The position numbers and the translations under genes are program-made. A DNA stretch of 64,000 nt from Bacteroidales bacterium (GTDB taxonomy: Bacteria; Bacteroidota; Bacteroidia; Bacteroidales; WCHB1-69). Below are positions 17,892 through 26,632 of the stretch, one piece after another. Position 1 is the stretch's first letter; every line of letters starts with the position of its first letter. The DNA lies in contig JAFZIP010000002.1 of assembly GCA_017554325.1 (NCBI GenBank), forward strand, positions 1 through 64,000, read 5' to 3'. The notes under the pieces were generated by a model. That model worked only from the letters and a program-made list of their open reading frames with translations, searched no databases and was not told the DNA's origin.

Positions 17892-20750
17892 ATGAAAAGA
17901 CTTTATTTTATTCTGACGATGTTATTGGCTGGAACCGCGATAGCTGTCGGACAGCCGATTATTATGTCCAATACACACGTTGTGCAGGGTATAACGGAAG
18001 ATATTCGTGCTTTCTATGATCCGGGTGGCCAATATGGTGATTTCGGTCTGGGCATCAGAGATACGCTCACCATGCGTAATACCGTTTCGGGTGCTGGCCG
18101 TTTGGTGGTGTCTTTTGATGATTTTGCGTTGGGTTATGGCGATACACTTTTTATATACGAAGGCCAAACTTGCGACAGTAACGCGCTTGTGGGCGCCTAT
18201 AACTCCGTGACGTCACCTGAAGAAATCTCCACTACCAATATCTATCTTACGTTCGTGTTCCACTCTGACAGTATCAACGACTATGGCATTCTGAAGTCAG
18301 GATGGATTGCAAGCGTATATGTGGTGCCCAACGCCCCGGAGTCTCTGTGGCTTTCGGAGGACTGGACTGGCACTACGGTGTTGTCATGCAATGCCAAATT
18401 TTATGATTCTGGTGGACCTAATGGAAATATGACCTCCAATAGCGGAACCAATTGGTGCGAATTTTCTTCACCAGTATCCCATGTGAAGATGGAATTCCAG
18501 ACCTTTTCCGTGAGCGGAGTGATGAAAATCTATGATGGACAATACAATGATCCGAACAAGCGCCTGATTGGGCAGTTCCATTCCAGCACGCTGGATGCAA
18601 CCACTGGCAACAAGCCGCCGGTGCTCTTTTCATCCGGATCGACCTTGACAGTCGTATATGTTGGCGCTTCCGGTGATATGAGCAAGGCCGGTTGGGAAGC
18701 TACGATAAGTTGTGTTTCGGATTTGTTCGAGAGTCCGGACGGGTCAGCTTGCCCTGAGGTGGTTATCCAGGATGAAAACGGAGAAGATTTGCCTTCTTTG
18801 CCGGATTCGATAATCCATACTTGCGGGGTGCCCATCATCATGTCTGCAAAGATAACCGCCACAGGTCGCTATACCAATGACTATACGGTGAAGTCCATAC
18901 CCTATAATGAAGCAAACATGTTGTTTGCTTACAATGCAGGTACCAGTATGAATGCATCTTCCGACGATAGCTGGCTTTCAGGTGTGCAACTTCCATTTAC
19001 ATTCACTTTCTTTGGGAAACCTTACAACACCGTATATCCGGGTACCAATGGCTTGATTTCCATGAATGCGCAGTCTGGTTACTGTACTTACAGTTATTCT
19101 GCTCCTGCCACTACACCGCCATATTCCTCTATTCCGTATGTATATAAAAATTGTATCTATGGGGTTTATGAGGATATTGATCCCAGATATTATATCAATA
19201 AAAACGATGGATTGGGAATGGGTGATGTGCGCGTGGATGTGTTAGGTAGCTATCCTTGCCGTGCATTTGTGTTCAACTACTTGAATGTAGGCCTTTATGG
19301 ACATTCGCCTTCAAGCGACCAGAATAATTATAATACGTATCAGATGGTGTTGTATGAAGGGACCAATATCATTGATGTTTATGTGAAACATAGACGTTGC
19401 TGTGCAACTACAAACAGTAGTGGAGAAGGTATTATTGGGTTGCATAACAATACATCTTCGCAGATATTGTTGGCTCCAGGACGTGGGGTGAGCAGTTGGA
19501 GTGCGGACAATGAAGCTTGGCGTTTCACTCCCATCACTCCGATGGATGAGAATGCCACCATTGAATGGTTCGAGAACACTGTCTCTGATTCTACGTCAAT
19601 AGGTCACTCTAAGAAATTGGCAGTGGATCCGCAGGAAACCACCGATTACATTATCAAATACCACTTCACCAATGCGGGTAATAACTCGTTCGACTTGTAT
19701 GATACCGTCCATGTGAGTGTGGAGGTTCCGGATTTGGCATTGGATACATTCACCGTGTGCCCGGGCAAGACCGTGGACCTTGTGCCGATTTTCAGTGACA
19801 CAACGGAAATTCATCCTCTGAATTACTATTGGAGTACGTCGGATACTACCGACACACTGAGTTTGGTCGCAAGAGCAACACAAGAATATGAGTTGAAAGT
19901 CCTTTTCGACAACAACTGTCAGCGTACTGCCAAAACGGTGGTCAATGTGGACACCATGGCGGTGCCCGTCATTACCGGCGACACGGTGATCTGTTACGGT
20001 GATATGCTCCGGTTGGTGGCGGCGGTGGATTCACCCTCCTATATTCTGCGCTGGTATAACGGTTTGGAAAACGATGTCCTCGTGTTGCGCCCCACAGCCA
20101 CTGCAGAGTATGTGGTCAAGGCCGTGCATCCTGACGACGAGGAGTGCTTTACCACGGATACGATCGAAGTGGTGGTGAATCCGCTTCCAGAGCTCTCCTT
20201 TACCTATTCGCCCGAAGAGGTTGTCATTGAGCATGGAAAGGGAACCCTTACCTGCTATACCGACTGCGACCCAGACTATGATATTGTATGGAATTTCAAC
20301 GACAGGTATAATCCGGAGAACAACATCGTGGAGGGCCTGCGCGCCGTATCGCACGATTTTGTGCATGTGGGCTCGTATGATATCACCCTTTCAGGTACAA
20401 ATGAGTATGAATGCCGGGATTCTGTGACCGAACATGTGCGTGTGTATGTGCCCGTCTCTTTCGTGATGCCCAATGCCTTTACACCCAACGATGATGGTCT
20501 CAACGATGTTTTCAAACCAGTATATGAGGGTGTTGAGCTTGCCAAATATTTGATGCTGGTTTACGACCGTGCCGGCAGACTCGTGTTCAAGTCCTCCAAC
20601 CCTGAAGAAGGTTGGGATGGCCGTGATCCCAACGGCTTGATGATGCCTACCGGGGTGTATGTTTACTACATTCACCATTGGACACAGATGGATGATTTGC
20701 GCGGCAGCGGCCAGCCGGCTGTCACGGGTACCTTCACGCTTGTCCGATAA
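17892..20750 (+). CDS. Secreted CUB-like protein with type-B T9SS sorting domain
   Basis: The 952-residue protein has a signal peptide (about 1-20) and two CUB-like modules, about 30-145 (YGDTLFIYEGQ) and about 160-275 (SGVMKIYDGQYNDPNK). A central region (about 290-560) carries a SWLSGVQLPFTFTFFGKPYN motif like a nidogen-type beta domain. Ig-like or PKD-like modules follow (about 620-850; FVHVGSYDITLSG). Residues about 865-952 are the type-B sorting domain (FVMPNAFTPNDDGLNDVF, GWDGRDPNGLMMPTGVYVY). It is probably displayed or released through the type IX system. The stop overlaps the next start (TAATG). No enzyme motif was seen. Confidence 0.88.
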   Translation: MKRLYFILTMLLAGTAIAVGQPIIMSNTHVVQGITEDIRAFYDPGGQYGDFGLGIRDTLTMRNTVSGAGRLVVSFDDFALGYGDTLFIYEGQTCDSNALVGAYNSVTSPEEISTTNIYLTFVFHSDSINDYGILKSGWIASVYVVPNAPESLWLSEDWTGTTVLSCNAKFYDSGGPNGNMTSNSGTNWCEFSSPVSHVKMEFQTFSVSGVMKIYDGQYNDPNKRLIGQFHSSTLDATTGNKPPVLFSSGSTLTVVYVGASGDMSKAGWEATISCVSDLFESPDGSACPEVVIQDENGEDLPSLPDSIIHTCGVPIIMSAKITATGRYTNDYTVKSIPYNEANMLFAYNAGTSMNASSDDSWLSGVQLPFTFTFFGKPYNTVYPGTNGLISMNAQSGYCTYSYSAPATTPPYSSIPYVYKNCIYGVYEDIDPRYYINKNDGLGMGDVRVDVLGSYPCRAFVFNYLNVGLYGHSPSSDQNNYNTYQMVLYEGTNIIDVYVKHRRCCATTNSSGEGIIGLHNNTSSQILLAPGRGVSSWSADNEAWRFTPITPMDENATIEWFENTVSDSTSIGHSKKLAVDPQETTDYIIKYHFTNAGNNSFDLYDTVHVSVEVPDLALDTFTVCPGKTVDLVPIFSDTTEIHPLNYYWSTSDTTDTLSLVARATQEYELKVLFDNNCQRTAKTVVNVDTMAVPVITGDTVICYGDMLRLVAAVDSPSYILRWYNGLENDVLVLRPTATAEYVVKAVHPDDEECFTTDTIEVVVNPLPELSFTYSPEEVVIEHGKGTLTCYTDCDPDYDIVWNFNDRYNPENNIVEGLRAVSHDFVHVGSYDITLSGTNEYECRDSVTEHVRVYVPVSFVMPNAFTPNDDGLNDVFKPVYEGVELAKYLMLVYDRAGRLVFKSSNPEEGWDGRDPNGLMMPTGVYVYYIHHWTQMDDLRGSGQPAVTGTFTLVR

Positions 20751-21394
20751 TGTCAGCAGTATATAAATATATTGTATGCTTCTTCTATATAGGCATCTTT
20801 TGCGGGGTGCCTATATTTGCATTTTCGCAGGAACCTGTTGACACACTTCCGGCGCAGCCGGATACTACTCTTACGGTTTGGGATTCTTTGCCGCCGATGG
20901 CAGCCGGTTACCAGTGGATTTCCTATCGTGGTAAGGCCGACATTGTGGATACGGGCGGCACACGTACCTGCAATTTTTTCATGGTGAATCGTGTGGACAG
21001 TATCATCTATCTGAATGTCAGTGCATACGGCATCGAAGTGATGCGCGCGGTGCTCACGCCAGACAGCATCAAGTATGTGAACAAGCTCACGTACCAGTAC
21101 TACTGTGGCACCTACGCGCCGCTGAAGTTGCTGCTGAAAATGCCAATGGATTTTGCTTTTGTGCAGGATGTACTCAACGGGCGTGGCGACGAACGGCTGG
21201 AGCATTCGCGCTATGCCTGCGAGTATTACGACTTTGCCCCCGTGGATTCCACGCAGTCGTTTTTCACTGAACTGGTGCTGAAGGATTTGCATCAGCTGAT
21301 GGAGGTCCGGGCTCATCTCAAGGTTATCCGCTTCAATGTGCCGGGTCCTACGGGCATCCGTATTCCCGAGAAATTCAAAGAGTTGAAACTGTAG
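20750..21394 (+). CDS. DUF4292-like envelope protein
   Basis: The 214-residue protein has an N-terminal signal or anchor (about 7-26) without a clear lipobox cysteine. It shows the pattern I associate with DUF4292 (LolB-like fold): WISYRGKADI, MVNRVDSIIYLNVSAYGIEVMRAVLTPDSIKY, then LNGRGDERL. It is probably periplasmic, perhaps in outer-membrane lipoprotein or LPS handling, but no function is established. It is coupled to the upstream T9SS gene by a TAATG overlap and lies 3 bp before queG. Confidence 0.65.
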   Translation: MSAVYKYIVCFFYIGIFCGVPIFAFSQEPVDTLPAQPDTTLTVWDSLPPMAAGYQWISYRGKADIVDTGGTRTCNFFMVNRVDSIIYLNVSAYGIEVMRAVLTPDSIKYVNKLTYQYYCGTYAPLKLLLKMPMDFAFVQDVLNGRGDERLEHSRYACEYYDFAPVDSTQSFFTELVLKDLHQLMEVRAHLKVIRFNVPGPTGIRIPEKFKELKL

Positions 21395-21397
21395 GCT

Positions 21398-22309
21398 ATG
21401 ATGCAGGCGCAGCAGGTAAAGACATGGTGTGGAGAGGCGGGCTTCTCTCATGCGGGTGTGGCCCGTGCGCACGTGCTGCGCGACGCCGAAGAGCAGTTCA
21501 AGGCTGCCATAGGGGAGGGGAGACACGCCGACATGCACTTCTTGGAAAGGGATGTCGATAAGCGCTTTAACCCAGAAGATCTGCTTCCGGGTTGCCGCAG
21601 TGTCATTGTGGGCGCCCTCGACTACCGCATTGCCGAACAACCCGCCAGCGACAAATACCGGATGGCGCGCTACACATGGATTGAGGATTACCACCAGTTG
21701 GTGAAACGCATGTTGCAGACAGTGGTTGAAAAAATGACAGCAGTTGACCCTTCGGTGCATTGCCGTATTACGGTGGACAGTTCCTGCATATCGGAGAAAA
21801 ACTGGGCCGTGGAGGCCGGTGTGGGCTGCTATGGCAAAAACGGGCTGATCCACAACGACGAAGGTTCCTATTTCGTGTTCGGCACCATACTGACGACTTG
21901 CGAGTTTGATGTGTACGATTCTCCGAAAAAGTCCGACTGCGGTGACTGCATGTTGTGTGTGAACAGCTGTCCGGCGCACGCGCTTTCACCCTACAAAGTG
22001 GATGCCAACAAATGCTTTGCCTATCAGACGGTGGAGAATAAAACACCTGATAATTCGGTACTTGCGGATGCTCCATTGGTGTTTGGCTGCGATCGCTGCC
22101 AGGAGGTTTGCCCTAAAAATAAAAAAAATATCGGTCTGCGTCCGAATGTATTGAAAAGTTCATTATTTTTGCAGCTCCAAAATGAGGAGATGGAAAACCT
22201 CTCTCGGGAGGACTTCAAGACCTATTTTGGAGACACTGCGATGGCACGAAGGAAGTATGAGAGATTTAGCCGTGCCATATCTGCTAAAAAGTCTAAAAAT
22301 TCAGAATAA
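21398..22309 (+). CDS. queG: Epoxyqueuosine reductase
   Basis: QueG performs the last step of queuosine tRNA modification, reducing epoxyqueuosine to queuosine with cobalamin and two 4Fe-4S clusters. The 303-residue protein shows the N-terminal catalytic part with DYHQLVKRML and WAVEAGVGCYGKNGLI, then the ferredoxin clusters DCGDCMLCVNSCP and FGCDRCQEVCP. It lacks the C-terminal HEAT-repeat domain of longer QueG proteins (about 370-390 residues), so it is a short form. The first two residues are Met-Met and either could be the start. Confidence 0.92.
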   Translation: MMQAQQVKTWCGEAGFSHAGVARAHVLRDAEEQFKAAIGEGRHADMHFLERDVDKRFNPEDLLPGCRSVIVGALDYRIAEQPASDKYRMARYTWIEDYHQLVKRMLQTVVEKMTAVDPSVHCRITVDSSCISEKNWAVEAGVGCYGKNGLIHNDEGSYFVFGTILTTCEFDVYDSPKKSDCGDCMLCVNSCPAHALSPYKVDANKCFAYQTVENKTPDNSVLADAPLVFGCDRCQEVCPKNKKNIGLRPNVLKSSLFLQLQNEEMENLSREDFKTYFGDTAMARRKYERFSRAISAKKSKNSE

Positions 22310-22315
22310 GGAATC

Positions 22316-23290
22316 GTGGATTTGAAAGACAACAACAGCATAATCAACTACGCCGCAAAGGTGTTGCAGGAGGAGGCCGATGCCGTGCAGAAACTCCAAC
22401 AGTATCTTTCGGATGATTTTGCGAAAAGTGTGGGAACGATTCTGCATTCAAAAGGCCGGGTCATCGTAACCGGAATCGGGAAGAGCGCGATTATAGGACA
22501 GAAGATTGTCGCCACGCTCAACTCCACGGGAACACCGGCGGTCTTCATGCACGCGGCGGATGCCATTCATGGGGATCTGGGCATGATTCAGCCCGACGAT
22601 GTGGTTCTTTGCATATCCAAGAGCGGCAACACACCTGAAATTTCATTGTTGACGCCCTTTCTGAAGAAAAATGGCAACATCCTGATTGCAATGGTCGGCA
22701 ATACGGAGTCGCATCTGGCCCGCGAAGCGCATTACGTGCTCAACTGCACGGTGGCGCGCGAGGCGAGCCCCAACAACCTGGCCCCCACCTGCAGCTCCAC
22801 GGCGCAGCTGGCCCTGGGCGACGCCCTTGCCTCCACCCTGATCAAGCTGCGCGGCTTCACTTCCGAAGACTTCGCACAGCTCCACCCGGGTGGTATTCTG
22901 GGAAAACGCCTCTATATGAAGGTCAAGGACTTGTACAAGTTCAATGACGTTCCCATGGTGGCCCCCACAGACCCGATGCACACGGTGATTCTGGAAATCT
23001 CTGGCAAGTGCCTCGGAGTCACAGCCGTGGTTGAGAATGATAAGGTGGTGGGTGCCATCACCGACGGCGATCTCCGGCGAATGCTGGAACGCAATCCCGA
23101 CTACAGCCAGCTTACCGCACAGGATGTGATGACCAAACAACCGAAATCGGTCCACGAAGACACCCTCGTCGTGGACGCGCTGGAACTGATGAAGAGCAAG
23201 AACATCACGAACCTCTTCGTTTTGGACAGCGGCGACCGGTATCTTGGAGTGATTCATCTCCACGATATCATCAAGGAGGGTATTTACTAA
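22316..23290 (+). CDS. kdsD: D-arabinose 5-phosphate isomerase (KpsF/GutQ family)
   Basis: The enzyme converts ribulose 5-phosphate to arabinose 5-phosphate, the first step to Kdo of LPS. The 324 residues comprise a SIS domain (about 35-170; VIVTGIGKSAIIGQKIVATL and CISKSGNTPE) and two C-terminal CBS domains (about 205-324; GAITDGDLRRML). ATSSTAQLALGDA-like residues in CSSTAQLALGDALA complete the family pattern. The start is a GTG, 6 bp after queG; no in-frame ATG would keep the N-terminus. It ends 2 bp before tRNA-Leu. Confidence 0.93.
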   Translation: MDLKDNNSIINYAAKVLQEEADAVQKLQQYLSDDFAKSVGTILHSKGRVIVTGIGKSAIIGQKIVATLNSTGTPAVFMHAADAIHGDLGMIQPDDVVLCISKSGNTPEISLLTPFLKKNGNILIAMVGNTESHLAREAHYVLNCTVAREASPNNLAPTCSSTAQLALGDALASTLIKLRGFTSEDFAQLHPGGILGKRLYMKVKDLYKFNDVPMVAPTDPMHTVILEISGKCLGVTAVVENDKVVGAITDGDLRRMLERNPDYSQLTAQDVMTKQPKSVHEDTLVVDALELMKSKNITNLFVLDSGDRYLGVIHLHDIIKEGIY

Positions 23291-23292
23291 TT

Positions 23293-23374
23293 GCCCGGAT
23301 GGCGGAAGTGGTAGACGCGCACGTTTCAGGTGCGTGTGCCGAAAGGCGTGCAGGTTCAAGTCCTGTTCCGGGCA
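23293..23374 (+). tRNA. tRNA-Leu (anticodon CAG)
   Basis: The acceptor arms GCCCGGA and TCCGGGC (23367-23373) pair, with discriminator A and no encoded CCA. The long variable arm (class II) and the D-arm GCGGAAGTGGTAGACGC are typical of tRNA-Leu. The anticodon stem is CACGT/GCGTG around loop TTCAGGT, giving CAG. The T-arm is GGTTCAAGTCC. Its last 15 bases are part of the integration repeat, so the 3' end is now supplied by the mobile element. Confidence 0.97.
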
Positions 23375-23436
23375 CTGAAGGATTTTGCGAGTATCTGTAA
23401 CACAGAGAATTGCAAAATCCTTTTTCTTTTATATTC
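23360..23436. repeat. attL: 77-bp tRNA-end direct repeat, copy 1
   Basis: It covers the last 15 bases of tRNA-Leu and the terminator-like hairpin behind it (AAGGATTTTGC with GCAAAATCCTT, then a T-run). It is identical over 77 bp to 46478-46554 and differs at five positions from 48917-48987. A tRNA 3' end repeated in direct orientation is the classic product of tyrosine-recombinase integration. Confidence 0.92.
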
Positions 23437-23441
23437 CAATT

Positions 23442-23461
23442 TTGGTCACCTTTTGGACACC
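23442..23461. promoter_or_regulatory. Putative integrase arm-type site, left end
   Basis: TTGGTCACC and TTGGACACC occur in tandem 11 bp apart, 6 bp inside attL. The same tandem arrangement appears at 46355-46374 and 48794-48813 near the two right ends. Same-orientation tandem boxes at both ends of an element fit arm-type sites of a tyrosine integrase. Confidence 0.6.
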
Positions 23462-23527
23462 TTTTTGAACTTTATACAAAAATGGGGCGTATTTTTACAC
23501 CCCATGATAAGATATCCATTTGCAATT

Positions 23528-24895
23528 TTAGAACAGCCCATCTACGGCTGCACTTGCCACACTTTCTGCATATTCGTCCAACGATAGTTTTACATATTTG
23601 AAGAACATAGCTTCTGTCTTGTGGCCGCTTACACTCATCATCTGTGGAATCGTAAACTTTTTGGATAGATACATATTGGTAATGCATGACCGTCTTGCCG
23701 TATGGCTTGCAACCAATTCCCATCTTGGTTTTAATGGATAACCTTGTTCATCGTATTCATATAACACTTTCCCTTTCTTTTGGGCATTTGACTCGGCTCT
23801 TTTCTCTTTTAATGTCAATATGGTTCTTTCCTTCTTTTGAAGACTTGGAACAGATTCCGACAGATTCTTACAGATTTCTTTGATAGTCCGATTGAGGTTC
23901 TGATCCCATATCTTGGGAACATTGTAATCATATTTCTTCAATAATACTTCCAACCTGTCGTCCATAATGGGAACGACCACGACTTTGGCGGTTTTCTCTT
24001 GTTTAAGTCTGATTACTTTTGTACCATTATGTGTAAAACCAATATTTGCCTTTTTAATTCTACTATAATCTGAAAATCTCATTCCGGTAAAGCAACCAAT
24101 GAGAAAAACATCTCTAACTTGTTCTTGAAAACCGTTCAATGGCATTTCATACAATGCCGACAATTCTTCCTTTGTTAGATATATCTTCTTCGCTTTGTCA
24201 TCCTCTGTGATTTTTGGGCTCCTCAATAGACTGCAAGCGATATGGTTGGTGTGAAGACCTTGCCTCTCTGCAGCACCAATCAGTGTTTTGAAGAGACTGA
24301 TATGTTTATCAAGGGTGTATTTCATATAACCTAAACTTTCCAAATAGGAAATATACCTATCCGCTAATGCTTCGTTTATGTTGTCCCATTCAAAAGGCAT
24401 GATTTTGTAAAAATCCAAAAATACTCGTCTGAACTGTTGCCAATTTTTAATGGATTCCTTGGCATATTTCCCCTTTGTCGAAGTCCTGATGGTACCGTTT
24501 TCTATCCCATGGACATGCTCAATGACAAAGTTTTTAATGTTCGTTTTCTTATTATACTCAATGTCTTTTTTCAGAGCTTCGGCGCGTTTCAGCCCCTCTC
24601 TCTTATCTGCGAGTACGACATTTTCAATAACTTCATCAAGGTTGTCCTTGGTCAGTCTATGATGTCTTCTCATATCTGTGATGGCATCTTCGATCAAGGC
24701 AATTTTCTTGCTAATACCTTTCTTGTTGAGATAATTTTTCTGTTTTCTCTCGGACTTTGATACTTCATTCCACTCTGCGGCGTCAACCGTCATTAGCAGA
24801 TTGCACCAATAGGCAGATCCCCCAATTTTCAATCGGACATAAAGAGGGTGTTCGCCGTCAGTCTTCTCGGTTCTTAATACTAATTTCATTAACAT
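23528..24895 (-). CDS. Tyrosine recombinase (integrase) of element A
   Basis: The 455-residue protein has an N-terminal arm-binding/SAM-like region (about 1-230) and a C-terminal catalytic domain. Catalytic residues seen are Arg273 (FTGMRFSDYSR), His398 and Arg401 (HTARRSC), His425 (SGHKT) and Tyr434 (FFKYVK); the beta-hairpin lysine is probably Lys298 or Lys301. All active-site positions are intact, so it should be functional. It is the Bacteroides conjugative-element type of integrase by layout. Its 3' end lies about 90 bp from attL and its start overlaps the excisionase-like gene by 7 bp. Confidence 0.95.
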   Translation of the reverse strand: MLMKLVLRTEKTDGEHPLYVRLKIGGSAYWCNLLMTVDAAEWNEVSKSERKQKNYLNKKGISKKIALIEDAITDMRRHHRLTKDNLDEVIENVVLADKREGLKRAEALKKDIEYNKKTNIKNFVIEHVHGIENGTIRTSTKGKYAKESIKNWQQFRRVFLDFYKIMPFEWDNINEALADRYISYLESLGYMKYTLDKHISLFKTLIGAAERQGLHTNHIACSLLRSPKITEDDKAKKIYLTKEELSALYEMPLNGFQEQVRDVFLIGCFTGMRFSDYSRIKKANIGFTHNGTKVIRLKQEKTAKVVVVPIMDDRLEVLLKKYDYNVPKIWDQNLNRTIKEICKNLSESVPSLQKKERTILTLKEKRAESNAQKKGKVLYEYDEQGYPLKPRWELVASHTARRSCITNMYLSKKFTIPQMMSVSGHKTEAMFFKYVKLSLDEYAESVASAAVDGLF

Positions 24896-25209
24896 ACAAT
24901 TTTAACGAGACCGTTAGATTCTGCATTCAACACATCCTTCATGGAGTATATTTTCCGTCTACCACCGAGAGGTAAAGGTTCAATAATCCCTTCCTTTTCC
25001 CAATTGTAAAGTGTACTTTTGGAAATGTCCCATCTTTCACAAAGTTCATCTGCGTTCAATCTTTTGTCTTCAATGTTCATAGTGAACATTTTGTCGGTGA
25101 CGACTTCTTCAACAACCTCTCTGACCCATTCTTTGAAGGTGTATTTCAAACCCTCAATCACGTTTAACCAACACTTGGGGTCAATATGTACCAATTCATT
25201 ATTGTTCAT
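24889..25209 (-). CDS. Excisionase-like HTH protein
   Basis: The 106-residue protein has a C-terminal MerR/excisionase-type winged helix: LNADELCERWDISKSTLYNW (about residues 50-69), then EGIIEPLPLGGRRKIYSMKDV. This is the helix-turn-helix (HTH_17) pattern of Bacteroidetes element excisionases. The N-terminal 45 residues are acidic and helical. It overlaps the integrase start by 7 bp, so the two are translated together, which supports a directionality-factor role. It could also repress the operon. Confidence 0.8.
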   Translation of the reverse strand: MNNNELVHIDPKCWLNVIEGLKYTFKEWVREVVEEVVTDKMFTMNIEDKRLNADELCERWDISKSTLYNWEKEGIIEPLPLGGRRKIYSMKDVLNAESNGLVKIVC

Positions 25210-25352
25210 GTGTGATTCTTTTAATTAATTAATTCGTCTTGTTTTCTAAAAAGATAACAAAAGCGAATGCCTTTGAAGCACTTTTTTGCACTTTTCTCTA
25301 AAAATAATTCTATCTATCTGACAATCAATGCAAAAAAAGATGCACAATGTAG

Positions 25353-25505
25353 TCATCTCACAAACATTGCGCGCAACTTTCGTAAGGTTCCAATGGCGCG
25401 ACCCGTCCGGCTCCGAACTCGCCGGAGCGAGAGGCCATCCCTCAACATTATAATCTCGTAATTGTACTCGATCCAATAATCAAATCTCAATTTCTTTCGT
25501 CCCAT
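25353..25505 (-). CDS. Small HTH protein downstream of the serine recombinase
   Basis: This 50-residue basic peptide starts at an ATG preceded by AGGAGA seven bases upstream, one of the better ribosome sites in the element. A longer frame to 25589 overlaps the recombinase and is rejected. The second half, GLSLRRVRSRTGRAIGTL, has the spacing of the HTH found at the end of resolvases (compare GYPIRMIAKNEGVGISTVQ in the neighbour). It starts 13 bp after the recombinase stop, so the pair is probably an operon. Its function is unknown; it may modulate recombinase binding. Confidence 0.55.
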   Translation of the reverse strand: MGRKKLRFDYWIEYNYEIIMLRDGLSLRRVRSRTGRAIGTLRKLRAMFVR

Positions 25506-25518
25506 AGCAATTCTCCTT

Positions 25519-26160
25519 TTAGGCGATATCCACGAACTTTCTCTTAATTCTCTGAACGGTACTGATGCCCACACCTTCGTTTTTGGCAATCATCCTGATT
25601 GGGTATCCCTTTCGTAATTGCTTGATTACTCCGGCATATTCTTCTTGCAGTTTCTCGTCTGGTTTCTTATAGCCGACCTTACGACCGACCTTGCCGCCTT
25701 CGGCTACATACTTTTCCTTGCCGCTATTCAATCTGAACTTTATATTTTCCCTCTCCATCTGAGCACAGGTACCAAGCACGGCGATGAAGATGGTCAGAAA
25801 CGGGTGTTCCTTGCCATCGGCGTTGAAGATTGACAACTGCTCTTTCTGGAAATAGACATTGAGATGGTGTTCCTTACAGCGCTGAACGTTCGCCAGCACA
25901 TCATCAACATTACGACCGAGGCGGGAAAGTTCAGAGATGAGAAGCGTGTTAATGTCGTTGCTGAAACAGTAGTCAAGGCATTCCGTCAGGACGGGACGAT
26001 CCTTGGTCTTCTTTGCACCGCTGATATGCTCTTCAAATGTCTTTTCTACGATAAGAGAATTGTCGATGGCATACTTCTCCAAATCTCTAATTTGTCTTGT
26101 GGTGTCCTGACGATCTCCAATTGAAGACACCCTTGCATAAATGGCTGCTTTCATATTCAT
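25519..26160 (-). CDS. Serine recombinase (resolvase/invertase family)
   Basis: The 213-residue protein is a full small serine recombinase. The catalytic Ser12 is in AAIYARVSS, and the domain has ISELSRLGRNVDDVL, FLTIFIAVLGTCAQMERE and the C-terminal HTH GYPIRMIAKNEGVGISTVQRI. It resembles Pin/Hin or Tn3-type resolvases rather than large serine integrases. In element A it could resolve dimers or multimers or invert a segment. TTGAACACA repeats directly upstream (26191-26246) are a candidate binding site. No inverted pair flanking a switchable promoter was found. Confidence 0.92.
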   Translation of the reverse strand: MNMKAAIYARVSSIGDRQDTTRQIRDLEKYAIDNSLIVEKTFEEHISGAKKTKDRPVLTECLDYCFSNDINTLLISELSRLGRNVDDVLANVQRCKEHHLNVYFQKEQLSIFNADGKEHPFLTIFIAVLGTCAQMERENIKFRLNSGKEKYVAEGGKVGRKVGYKKPDEKLQEEYAGVIKQLRKGYPIRMIAKNEGVGISTVQRIKRKFVDIA

Positions 26161-26190
26161 ATAATTCTTTGAGTTATCTGAATGCTAATA

Positions 26191-26246
26191 TGTGTATTCA
26201 AAGTGGTTTATAACCTATTATTTGAACACAAAATGGATTGAACACA
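26191..26246. promoter_or_regulatory. Candidate recombinase binding site upstream of the resolvase gene
   Basis: TTGAACACA occurs twice in direct orientation (26222-26230 and 26238-26246). An imperfect inverted copy, TGTGTATTCAAA, lies at 26191-26202. The site starts 31 bp upstream of the recombinase ATG, the usual place for a res site or autoregulatory operator. Confidence 0.4.
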
Positions 26247-26249
26247 TTT

Positions 26250-26453
26250 TCATTGTCCTGCAGTAGCTTCTTTCTCTTCTTCTTTGAGTCTCTTTACCAA
26301 AGTGTCCGCCAGACTTATTGCGTCGGAAACGATGGAATTATCACCCCACTCACTTAAATGAAAGTTAGCAGTTTTCCCAGCGATGACGGCACAGATGGCG
26401 TTCTCGTGCAAGCGACGCCATTCTTCTTCTGTTCTTTGTTTCTGTTTTTCCAT
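26250..26453 (-). CDS. Small hypothetical protein
   Basis: The 67-residue protein is highly charged and probably helical: Lys/Glu/Arg-rich at both ends with a middle part ICAVIAGKTANFHLSEWGD. No signal peptide or membrane segment is present. It sits upstream of the recombinase on the same strand, with the candidate recombinase site between them. The ribosome-binding sequence is weak (AAAAGAT). Function is unrecognised; codon use looks normal for this element. Confidence 0.5.
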   Translation of the reverse strand: MEKQKQRTEEEWRRLHENAICAVIAGKTANFHLSEWGDNSIVSDAISLADTLVKRLKEEEKEATAGQ

Positions 26454-26542
26454 ATCTTTTCAGTTTTAAATTCCAGGCAAATATACGAAAAATTTTAATA
26501 CTAACACCTTGAGACTAAGATGATTAGCATTTTCGAAATAAC

Positions 26543-26577
26543 TACAAAAATAAAACGCCCGCCAAAAGGCGAGCGTT
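26543..26577 (-). terminator. Terminator for the minus-strand pair 27450-26633
   Basis: On the minus strand AACGCTCGCC and GGCGGGCGTT (26577-26568 and 26563-26554) pair with one mismatch around TTTT and run into a T-rich stretch. It lies 55 bp after the stop at 26633. Confidence 0.75.
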
Positions 26578-26632
26578 CAAGATATGGTTAAGGAATTTGA
26601 AAATATTGCGCTGCGATATTGCAATGGTATTA

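Noticed and set aside
23330-23587. 85-residue plus-strand frame over tRNA-Leu and attL
   Set aside because: It overlaps the tRNA and is the antisense of the integrase end.
25519-26246. Invertible promoter (phase-variable switch) controlled by the serine recombinase
   Set aside because: No inverted repeat pair flanking a promoter was found nearby; only direct and partial copies upstream of the gene were seen.
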